Shown one piece after another: positions 7,024 to 12,178 of a stretch of DNA of 12,178 nt. A program made the position numbers and the translations under genes. Source of the DNA: Methylomonas sp. (GTDB lineage Bacteria; Pseudomonadota; Gammaproteobacteria; Methylococcales; Methylomonadaceae); the NCBI GenBank assembly GCA_026988195.1, contig JALSLS010000331.1, positions 1-12,178 on the forward strand, given 5' to 3'. Within the stretch, counting starts at the first letter, position 1. Every line of letters begins with the position of its first letter. Under the pieces are notes generated by a model, which ran no database searches, was not told the origin of the DNA, and worked only from the letters and a program-made list of their open reading frames with translations.

Positions 7024-7395
7024 ATGAAAAAAATTATTTTTCCAGTTTTACTGTTAAGCCTACTTATATCATCAACACCCAGCCTAGCTAATGAGCAACA
7101 AAGTTATGCTGACAAAATAGGTACCAAAGCAATTAACAGCTTGAGCAATATAACAACCGCCTTTATAGAGATTCCTAAGAGTATCATTAATACCACGAAT
7201 AACAGTAATATTGTTTACGGACTTCTAGGAGGAATATTTAAAGGAAGTGTTAATACAGTTGGCCGCATATTGGTAGGTACAGTCGATTTAATTACCTTCC
7301 CTATCCCCACTAAGCCCGTAGCAAAACCAGTTCATGTCTGGAACAACTTTGAGACAGATACTACCTATGGAGATATATTTCAACTTGAAGAGTAA
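7024..7395 (+). CDS. Exosortase system-associated protein, TIGR04073 family
   Basis: This is a 123-residue exported protein with a signal peptide (about 1-22, ending SLA before NEQQ). The mature part follows the TIGR04073 pattern: a helical start (ADKIGTKAINSLSNITTAF), then IEIPKSI (48-54), the glycine-rich GLLGGIFKGSVNTVGRILVG (66-85), and TFPIPTKP near 91-98. The family co-occurs with exosortase/PEP-CTERM sorting systems in Gram-negative bacteria that make exopolysaccharide; its biochemical role is not known. No exosortase gene is in this window, so it acts apart from its system here, if it does so at all. It starts at the ATG at 7024 with a weak ribosome site and is followed by a stem-loop at 7418-7449. 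Confidence 0.82.
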   Translation: MKKIIFPVLLLSLLISSTPSLANEQQSYADKIGTKAINSLSNITTAFIEIPKSIINTTNNSNIVYGLLGGIFKGSVNTVGRILVGTVDLITFPIPTKPVAKPVHVWNNFETDTTYGDIFQLEE

Positions 7396-7417
7396 ACAGT
7401 TCTGAGCGTGTTGAACC

Positions 7418-7449
7418 TAGGAGCTTATCTATTCCCAGACAAGCTCCTA
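7418..7449. terminator. Stem-loop between the convergent TIGR04073 and iscA genes
   Basis: TAGGAGCTT (7418-7426) pairs perfectly with AAGCTCCTA (7441-7449) over a 14-base loop. It lies 22 bases after the TIGR04073 stop and 11 bases after the iscA stop on the other strand, so it could serve both transcripts. There is no clear T-run on either side, so termination strength is uncertain. Confidence 0.5.
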
Positions 7450-7460
7450 AGTCCAAGTTA

Positions 7461-7784
7461 TTAAACTGAAAAACTTTCCCCGCAACCACATTCACCTGTT
7501 GCATTTGGGTTGTTAAATTTAAATGAAGCATTCAAACCATTCTTAACATAATCAAGCACCATCCCATCCAGCTTGTCCATATCATCTTGATCAACCAATA
7601 CTTTAACCCCAGATTGCTCAAAAACAAGCTCTGATTCAGTCTGGACATCTGCATAATCAATAGTATAAGCAAAGCCTGAGCAGCCAGAAATTTTAGTCCC
7701 TAACTTTAAACCAATGCCCGACCCGCGCTGCTGAATTTGTTTTTCAATTTGCTTTGCTGCATTTTCTGTTACTGTAATTGCCAT
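7461..7784 (-). CDS. iscA: Iron-sulphur cluster assembly protein IscA (A-type carrier)
   Basis: This 107-residue protein carries Fe-S clusters or iron to target apoproteins in the cytoplasm. The three cluster-binding cysteines are present: C35 in SGCSGFAY, and C99 and C101 in GECGCGESF, the same positions and total length as E. coli IscA. The sequence between (VLVDQDDMDKLDGMVLDYV) is typical of the family. The ATG at 7784 has a good ribosome site (GAGGAAAA) that begins only a few bases after the iscS stop; the intergenic gap is 10 bases, so it is the last gene of the iscR-iscS-iscA operon. In the standard order iscU would lie before it; here iscU is absent. Confidence 0.94.
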   Translation of the reverse strand: MAITVTENAAKQIEKQIQQRGSGIGLKLGTKISGCSGFAYTIDYADVQTESELVFEQSGVKVLVDQDDMDKLDGMVLDYVKNGLNASFKFNNPNATGECGCGESFSV

Positions 7785-7794
7785 TTTTCCTCAC

Positions 7795-8901
7795 TTAGCC
7801 TTTCATTACGAAAGATTTTAATACTGTAATAAACTGTTTAATTTCTGCTGCGTCATTATCTTTTCCAAGACTCACACGAATCGCACCCTTAGCAAGTTGT
7901 TGCTCCACCCCCATTGAGGTTAGTACTGCACTTGCTTTTCCACCACCCGATGCACAAGCTGACCCACTCGATACGGCTATATTTTTTTGATCCAATTGCA
8001 TCAGTAACATTTCTCCATCAATACCTTCCACGCTAAATTGTAGCGTATTGGGTAACCTTACCGCCTGTTCAGAGAAGATGGTGACATGAGGAATAGATTT
8101 CAACCCCTCTTCCAATTGCTGTCTTAATAAAAAACAGTGTTCGGCTCGAGAATCTAACTCTAACTTGGCTAATTCTGCGGCTTTGCCAAAACCAACAATG
8201 GCTGCAACATTTTCTGTCCCTGCCCTCCAACCGCCTTCTTGCCCACCTCCAATTAACTGAGGAGTCAGATTTAAATTTTTAGCAAACACTAAAGCGCCAC
8301 AGCCTTTTGGACCATATATTTTATGACTTGATAAGCTCATAAAATCAACAGCTAATTGAGCAAAAGAAACCGGGATTTTACCAAGTGCTTGTACCGCATC
8401 AGTATGCAATAAAATCTTTGCTGATTTTAATAACAGGGCAATCTCTGCAATATTTTGAACCCCCCCTGTTTCATTGTTAGCCATCATCACTGAGGCTAAT
8501 TTAGGTTTAGCCAACCTCTGGGTAAGCTGCTCAATAGCCGCTATAGTAACAACTCCCTGCCTGTTAACAGGAATAGGTATATGCAGATCCCCCCATTGCC
8601 TCGCAAGCTCACTGATAGAAGGGTGCTCAATAACCGATGTTGCTATTACAGAATGATCGGAGATACTTTTTATAACAAGGTTATTAGCTTCTGTGCCACC
8701 GCTGGTAAATATAAGCTGTGAAGGGGGCACATCAACCAATGCAGCCACTTGTTCTCGAGCAGTATCAATTGCACTACGAACAAGCCGTCCCATTTTATAC
8801 AAACTAGATGGGTTACCATAAAAGCTTGTTATATAAGGCAACATTGCCTCCACCACCCTTTTATCAACAGGCGTAGTGGCATTATGATCAAAATAAATCA
8901 C
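7795..8901 (-). CDS. iscS: Cysteine desulfurase (IscS/NifS type)
   Basis: This 368-residue PLP enzyme removes sulphur from L-cysteine, giving alanine and a protein persulphide used for Fe-S clusters and tRNA thiolation. It starts YFDHNATTPVD. H93 (IEHPS), D168 (HTDAVQ), the PLP lysine K194 (SSHKIYGPKG) and the sulphur-carrying C316 (SSGSACASGG) are all present. The D-to-K and K-to-C spacings are the same as in E. coli IscS. It is about 36 residues shorter than that protein, mostly at the ends, so it is somewhat NifS-like, and the active-site loop reads SACASGGGKAS rather than SACTSASLEPS. The start is GTG at 8901, preceded by GAGGGT, which overlaps the iscR stop. It lies between iscR (7-base gap) and iscA. 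Confidence 0.93.
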   Translation of the reverse strand: MIYFDHNATTPVDKRVVEAMLPYITSFYGNPSSLYKMGRLVRSAIDTAREQVAALVDVPPSQLIFTSGGTEANNLVIKSISDHSVIATSVIEHPSISELARQWGDLHIPIPVNRQGVVTIAAIEQLTQRLAKPKLASVMMANNETGGVQNIAEIALLLKSAKILLHTDAVQALGKIPVSFAQLAVDFMSLSSHKIYGPKGCGALVFAKNLNLTPQLIGGGQEGGWRAGTENVAAIVGFGKAAELAKLELDSRAEHCFLLRQQLEEGLKSIPHVTIFSEQAVRLPNTLQFSVEGIDGEMLLMQLDQKNIAVSSGSACASGGGKASAVLTSMGVEQQLAKGAIRVSLGKDNDAAEIKQFITVLKSFVMKG

Positions 8902-8908
8902 CTTACCC

Positions 8909-9391
8909 TCAAGCCGAAAGTTTCTCTTGCTGCTTTAATATAGTCATGTGCTCTAAAGTATGATCCTGTCTATTAGCCACCGTATTTACAGGCGCCCTCT
9001 CTAATAACTCACCCAAACTAATACCTTGCAAATAAGTTCGAATTTGCTCGCTCAAACCCATCCACAAATCATGTGTTAAACAAGGCAAGCCATCTTGGCA
9101 ATTACCTTCTCCACCACATTTTGTAGCATCAATAGGCTCGTCAACTGCGGCAATAATATCGGCAATATTTATTTCAACCGCTACTCTACTCAACTTATAC
9201 CCACCACCCGGACCTCTTACACCTATAACCATCCCCGCTTTACGCAGACGAGAAAATAATTGTTCTAAATATGATAAGGAAATAGTCTGCCTTGTTGCAA
9301 TATCAGTTAATGTAACCGGCCTCTTTTGGCTATGAAAAGCCAGATCAAGCATTGCGGTAACCGCATACCGACCTTTAGTTGTTAAACGCAT
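8909..9391 (-). CDS. iscR: Fe-S cluster-sensing transcriptional regulator IscR (Rrf2 family)
   Basis: This 160-residue regulator begins MRLTTKGRYAVTAMLDLA, the usual IscR start, at the ATG at 9391, with AGGA upstream. A winged helix-turn-helix lies at about 1-65 (SLSYLEQLFSRLRKAG as recognition region, then VRGPGGGY). The [2Fe-2S] ligands C92, C98, C104 and H107 lie in the block KCGGEGNCQDGLPCLTH, at the same numbers as in E. coli. With a cluster, IscR represses its own operon; without one, repression is lifted. A type 1 IscR site overlaps the promoter just upstream. A longer in-frame start (TTG at 9454) was rejected because it lies in the -35 box. It is the first gene of iscR-iscS-iscA. Confidence 0.95.
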   Translation of the reverse strand: MRLTTKGRYAVTAMLDLAFHSQKRPVTLTDIATRQTISLSYLEQLFSRLRKAGMVIGVRGPGGGYKLSRVAVEINIADIIAAVDEPIDATKCGGEGNCQDGLPCLTHDLWMGLSEQIRTYLQGISLGELLERAPVNTVANRQDHTLEHMTILKQQEKLSA

Positions 9392-9425
9392 AAGAATCCT
9401 GAATAAACTTATAAATAGTAAGTTT

Positions 9426-9454
9426 ACTATAAATAAACCTAGTAATTTAGTCAA
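9426..9454 (-). promoter_or_regulatory. Sigma70 promoter of the iscRSA operon
   Basis: On the minus strand TTGACT (9454-9449) and TATAGT (9431-9426) are separated by exactly 17 bases. Both boxes are one base from consensus. The predicted start lies about 28 bases before the iscR ATG at 9391, leaving room for the ribosome site. This is the clearest promoter in the window. Confidence 0.85.
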
Positions 9455-9458
9455 GTAT
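9434..9458 (-). promoter_or_regulatory. Predicted type 1 IscR operator
   Basis: Read on the minus strand, ATACTTGACTAAATTACTAG and the next five bases match about 20 of 25 positions of the E. coli type 1 consensus (ATASYYGACT, RWWWYAGTC, RRSTAT), with the left half perfect. It covers the -35 box and most of the spacer, where [2Fe-2S]-IscR represses its own operon in E. coli. Autoregulation is therefore likely but inferred. Confidence 0.7.
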
Positions 9459-9508
9459 TACCGCCTATCAACAATTTATTTATCTTTTTTTGGTAACTAT
9501 TCAGCTTG

Positions 9509-9670
9509 TAAGGTAACTGGCAATAAATAACCCACCCAGATTGCGCAGATTTTTTGTTTCTGCTTAAATCATCTCAAGAGGCGCATAGCCAGCTACGTAA
9601 CGATTGAGATGGTTTGAGCAGGGACAAAAAAGCCAACAAGGTGGTGGGTTATTTGTTGCTGGTTGCCTTA
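9509..9670. repeat. 162-bp near-palindromic, MITE-like element
   Basis: The left end TAAGGTAACTGGCAATAAAT plus AACCCACC (9509-9536) matches the reverse complement of the right end (9643-9670) at 24 of 28 positions. The four differences are C/T or G/A changes that would still pair as G-U in RNA. An inner pair, TTTTTTGTTTCTGCTTAAAT plus CATCTCAA on the left and its partner on the right, is also well matched. The whole element can fold into one long hairpin with a short centre. It has no coding capacity and no obvious target duplication, and lies about 50 bases upstream of the iscR promoter. Its AATAAATAACCCACC motif recurs at 1691-1761. Confidence 0.7.
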
Positions 9671-9757
9671 CCTGATGGTTTTGTGTTAAAAAGTTGTTTT
9701 TTTAGTTTGAGCCTCTCCAAACTGCTGAAAAAACCAGTAATATGATAGGTTTATTCA

Positions 9758-9779
9758 GTAGTGGGTCGAAATTGTAGTT
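9758..9779 (+). repeat. IS1-family left inverted repeat
   Basis: This 22-bp end is identical to the reverse complement of 10542-10563. The identity stops exactly at the outer boundary, where the flanking bases differ, which fixes the end of the element at 9758. Confidence 0.88.
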
Positions 9780-9799
9780 TTTCTATATAATGAGCTTAT

Positions 9800-10543
9800 A
9801 TGTCATGTTATCAAAACATCCATTGTCCTAATTGTGACAGCCAAAAAATAATCAAATCAGGGAAAAGTAGCACAGGGGCTCAACGCTATTTATGCCAGAA
9901 TTCAGAATGTAAAACTCAGACATTTATGTCGACTACCAATATAAGGCTTGTGAAGCAGGAATAACAGAGAGAATAGTCGAAATGGCTATCTATTCAAGTG
10001 GTGTCCGAGTTACGGCACGACTCCTTAAAATTAATAAAAAATACCGTTATCAATACGTTAAAAAAAACAAAAAAGCATTGTCCCAGTCAACCCAAACTTC
10101 CAAACCCCCACGGTAGATGCAAAAATTGAATTTGTCTGTGAAGAAGCTGAAATAGATGAGCAGTGGTCGTTTGTAGAAAAGAAATCCAATCAACGCTGGA
10201 TTTGGTATGCAGTTGAGCATTCAACAAATACGATTATTGCTTATATTTTGGCAAACGTAAAGACGTCGTTTTTAAAGAGTTAAAAGCCTTGCTTGAACCT
10301 TTCAAAATCAAACGTTTTTTCACGGATGACTGGGGAGCTTATGAGCGACATATTGATGCAGATAAGCATGAAATAGGTAAAAGTAATACACAAAAGATCG
10401 AACGAAAAAACTTGACCTTGAGGACATGGATTAAACGTCTGACACGGAAAACCATTTGCTTTTCAAAATCTAAAAAAATGCATGATATTGTGATAGGTTT
10501 GCTGATTAATAAAGTTGAGTTTGGGGTGGATATTCATGCGTAA
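9800..10543 (+). pseudogene. IS1-family transposase, broken by at least five frameshifts
   Basis: The ATG at 9800 opens a zinc-ribbon start, MSCYQNIHCPNCDSQ, with the other pair as LCQNSEC. The frame is lost near 9930; the next part reads ACEAGITERIVEMAIYSSGV. Shifts follow in A-runs near 10040 and 10070, near 10086, and near 10250. The pieces between read TVINTLKKTKK, IDEQWSFVEKKSNQRWIWYA and FFTDDWGAYE, ending with TQKIERKNLTLR and SFSK-like FSKSKKMHDIVIG. The DDE residues (IDEQW, TDDW, IERKN) are all visible across the pieces. Most changes are single-base losses in short runs. IS1 uses one programmed frameshift normally, but five cannot be explained that way. Confidence 0.88.
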
Positions 10544-10563
10544 CTACAATTTCGACCCACTAC
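10542..10563 (-). repeat. IS1-family right inverted repeat
   Basis: This is the reverse complement of 9758-9779 with no mismatch over 22 bases. It overlaps the last bases of the transposase stop codon, a compact arrangement usual in short insertion sequences. Confidence 0.88.
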
Positions 10564-10567
10564 AGTT

Positions 10568-10774
10568 TTATAAACCATCCTCAGTAAAATGATCATGCTT
10601 AGAAAATTCATCTTGTTCATAGTCCTGGTTAAAATCATTTAGAGGCATGACCAAAATGGTTCTATCTTGTTCTACCTCATAAATTGCAACAGTCTCCTTG
10701 CTTATTTTCATTTTCCCCACATGAATCAAGTTAACTTCTACACTCGTGTCTTTATGTATGAATATGTTGCTCAT
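10568..10774 (-). CDS. Small acidic protein of unknown function
   Basis: This is a 68-residue protein without signal peptide or membrane segment, so probably cytoplasmic. It reads as a small beta-rich domain (VEVNLIHVGKMKI, then ETVAIYEVEQDRTILVMPL) followed by an acidic tail (DFNQDYEQDEFSKHDHFTEDGL). I recognise no family. The ATG at 10774 has AAGGT about 9 bases upstream. It lies 51 bases after the P-loop protein gene on the same strand and may be co-transcribed with it. Its stop lies 5 bases from the IS1 end, so the reading frame is complete unless the insertion removed a longer original C-terminus. Confidence 0.6.
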   Translation of the reverse strand: MSNIFIHKDTSVEVNLIHVGKMKISKETVAIYEVEQDRTILVMPLNDFNQDYEQDEFSKHDHFTEDGL

Positions 10775-10825
10775 AATTGCTTACCTTTTTAACAAAAAAA
10801 TAACCCAGAGAGGTAGTTTTACATT

Positions 10826-11524
10826 TCAGTTAAATACCTGTGAGTTAAACCACTGACAAATTTTAGCTGCAGAATGGTGCTTAATTTGACTGTTTATCTG
10901 CCTATTATTGGCAATAAAATCAAGTATATAAACATTTGGCAATAGTTCAGCTAAACGTTTACTTAAATAATGCTTAACGCTGACAAGCTCTGATCTGTCA
11001 ATTTTATTGAAAACTAGGGCTATATATTTAACCCCACGTTGCTGCATAAAATTAACCGCTAAAACAGTATCGTCAATAGCTGCCCCAATGCCAGGCTTGC
11101 CGATAAAAATCACCGGTGCGGCTAATGCAAGGGCTATATCCACATTGGACACGCCAACCACACTACCTGTACTGGGGCCACCTATACCATCAATAATCAC
11201 AATCTGTTTATTTTCGCTAATATGAGATATTTCCATTAGTATATCTTTCAACAATCTATCTGGACTTTTGGTTAAACCATCAATAAAATCTTTGGTAAAG
11301 CCTTTGTTAAACACTAAACTGCCAATGCTTTGATGGGCAATATTTTTATTCTCACAAAATACTGTCACGGCTTGTTTTTCAATACACTGAGTCATAGGCT
11401 TGATATAAGCTAATTGCTCAGATTGATAGCCATCAGACAATAATTGCGACAACAATCCTTCACATAAAGTTGTTTTTCCTACGCCAGATACCGACCCCAT
11501 AATATAAATATATTTTGTTTTCAT
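10826..11524 (-). CDS. BioD/phosphotransacetylase-N-like P-loop protein
   Basis: This 232-residue cytoplasmic protein has a Walker A motif, GSVSGVGKT (10-18), near its start. Next comes YIKPM (40-44), where BioD-type enzymes have a conserved KP. IVIIDGIGGPSTGSVVGVSN (108-127) is a switch/Walker B region, followed by PVIFIGKPGIGAAIDDTVLA (137-156) and LVFNKID (170-176). This order is that of the dethiobiotin-synthetase-like group (AAA_26), also found at the N-terminus of some phosphotransacetylases. Real BioD is less likely, since no other biotin gene is near and the substrate motifs differ. The nucleotide is probably ATP. It lies 84 bases downstream of the hemerythrin-domain gene, same strand. 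Its start at 11524 has only a weak ribosome site. Its reaction is unknown. Confidence 0.78.
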   Translation of the reverse strand: MKTKYIYIMGSVSGVGKTTLCEGLLSQLLSDGYQSEQLAYIKPMTQCIEKQAVTVFCENKNIAHQSIGSLVFNKGFTKDFIDGLTKSPDRLLKDILMEISHISENKQIVIIDGIGGPSTGSVVGVSNVDIALALAAPVIFIGKPGIGAAIDDTVLAVNFMQQRGVKYIALVFNKIDRSELVSVKHYLSKRLAELLPNVYILDFIANNRQINSQIKHHSAAKICQWFNSQVFN

Positions 11525-11608
11525 ACTAAGGCATATTTTCCAAGTTTTATGGGATGAATTGATAGCTAAAAACTAGGTGATTTTTTTCTACTTCCCGTAT
11601 TGAAATGA

Positions 11609-12178
11609 TTAGGCTTGCTGCTGTTTCATAAAACTATTAACAGACATATCAGAATTGATAATATGGACTCCCCACTTATCAACAAAATTCTGCACTTCAA
11701 TTTTATCCCATTTATCGTCTTTTATTTTATGTCCCATTTCGAATATATGTTTTAACATACTATGATGTTCTTTTTCGTGTTGTTGATAACCATGATAATT
11801 TGATTTTTTCATTAAAGCTTCTTCTTCACTAAAATGTGCTTTAACATGCTTGTGGAGAAGGTGGATGTTTTCTAGCAACTCATCTTTAGTTCTCGAAGCC
11901 ATTAGTTTTTCTGCGTGGTCAAATAAGTTTTTATGTTGCCTATCTATCAAGGCATCGTCCATCTCATATTTTTGTTGCCAAACAAAATTACTTATACTGC
12001 CTGACGCTGGTTTACTTGTTAAGCCATCTTTTTGACGATGCAAGGCAATATTTTCCGGTGTTTCATTGTCGCTGATTTTATAGACAAAGTTTTTCCTTGC
12101 CTGGTGATATGCATCATTTCCATAAAAATTAGCGTGCATTTGGGTTAATTCAAATTGTCGATAAGAAGCTATGCCTTT
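11609..12178 (-). CDS. Hemerythrin-domain protein, probable GGDEF-hemerythrin fusion, C-terminal part
   Basis: The visible C-terminal 125 or so residues form a bacteriohemerythrin domain that binds O2 at a di-iron site. Counted from the Met codon at 12139, the ligands are H69 (IDRQHKNL), H102 and E106 (HFSEEE), H121 and H125 (HEKEHH), and H159 and D164 (HIINSD). All seven are present with normal spacing. The Met at 12139 has no ribosome site, and the frame stays open for 13 more codons to the window edge. Those residues plus the next 30 (GIASYRQFELTQ, then GNDAYHQARKNFVYKI) resemble the end of a GGDEF domain, where SIGIASY and ADxALYxAKxxGRNxV are usual. The key GGDEF motif lies outside the window, so cyclase activity is unknown. 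The start at 12139 remains possible, giving 176 residues. Confidence 0.85.
   Translation of the reverse strand, partial: KGIASYRQFELTQMHANFYGNDAYHQARKNFVYKISDNETPENIALHRQKDGLTSKPASGSISNFVWQQKYEMDDALIDRQHKNLFDHAEKLMASRTKDELLENIHLLHKHVKAHFSEEEALMKKSNYHGYQQHEKEHHSMLKHIFEMGHKIKDDKWDKIEVQNFVDKWGVHIINSDMSVNSFMKQQQA

Larger units (their letters stand above)
9758..10563 (+). mobile_element. IS1-family insertion sequence, degenerate
   Basis: The element is 806 bp. It is bounded by perfect 22-bp inverted repeats starting GTAGTGGGTCGAAATTGTAG (9758-9779 and, inverted, 10542-10563). The inside encodes one IS1-type transposase, with an N-terminal zinc-ribbon part (InsA-like) and a C-terminal DDE part (InsB-like), now split by frameshifts. 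I compared the flanks and found no 8-9 bp target duplication, although both are T/A-rich. It lies between the MITE-like element and the 68-codon gene, whose stop codon is 5 bases from the right end. It probably cannot move by itself. Confidence 0.9.

Noticed and set aside
9392..9454. A 21-codon N-terminal extension of IscR starting at a TTG at 9454
   Set aside because: The TTG is part of the -35 box of the iscR promoter, the extension has no counterpart in IscR proteins, and the ATG at 9391 has a ribosome site and gives the standard MRLTTKGRYA start.
9750..10575. Target-site duplication around the IS1 relic
   Set aside because: The left flank (GGTTTATTCA) and the right flank (AGTTTTATAA) are similar in composition but do not share an 8-9 base direct repeat at the ends.
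1..12178. CRISPR arrays, tRNA or rRNA genes
   Set aside because: No regularly spaced direct repeats and no tRNA- or rRNA-like segments were found on reading both strands.

Overview
The window looks like a moderately AT-rich gammaproteobacterial chromosome. The Tex, IscR and IscA proteins, the DUF3530 protein and the TIGR04073 (exosortase-associated) protein fit a Methylococcales-type methanotroph or a close relative. That placement is inferred from protein style only and is not proven. Most genes lie on the minus strand; tex, the TIGR04073 gene and an IS1 relic are on the plus strand.

Left part (1-3290): two minus-strand gene pairs. An AI-2E/PerM-type membrane transporter overlaps by one base the start of a DUF3530 alpha/beta-hydrolase-like protein that is cut by the window edge. 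A membrane-anchored cold-shock-domain protein overlaps by four bases a c-type cytochrome whose CXXCH motif lies near its C-terminus. The spacers hold several inverted-repeat elements and, at 2717-3290, a long gene-poor stretch with a REP-like hairpin and a possible dead reading frame.

Middle part (3291-7460): a small membrane-anchored protein of unknown function and the corrinoid adenosyltransferase cobO (both minus), then tex (plus). The cobO-tex gap holds a perfect 25-bp-arm palindrome just upstream of a likely extended -10 promoter for tex. A second REP-like hairpin follows tex, and then the TIGR04073 gene with a stem-loop behind it.

Iron-sulphur part (7461-9460): a compact minus-strand iscR-iscS-iscA operon without iscU. 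It has a strong sigma70 promoter (TTGACT, 17 bp, TATAGT) overlapped by a good match to a type 1 IscR operator, so classical IscR feedback is likely.

Right part (9500-12178): a 162-bp near-palindromic MITE-like element; an IS1-family insertion sequence with perfect 22-bp ends but a transposase broken by at least five frameshifts; then three minus-strand genes. In transcription order these are a protein with a C-terminal hemerythrin domain, a BioD/phosphotransacetylase-N-like P-loop protein, and a small acidic protein. The frame of the hemerythrin gene stays open to the window edge, and the visible upstream residues resemble the end of a GGDEF domain, so it is probably the C-terminus of a longer oxygen- or iron-responsive c-di-GMP protein. 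This cluster is the best candidate for an undescribed functional unit. The palindromes and the minimal isc operon are the other points worth checking.
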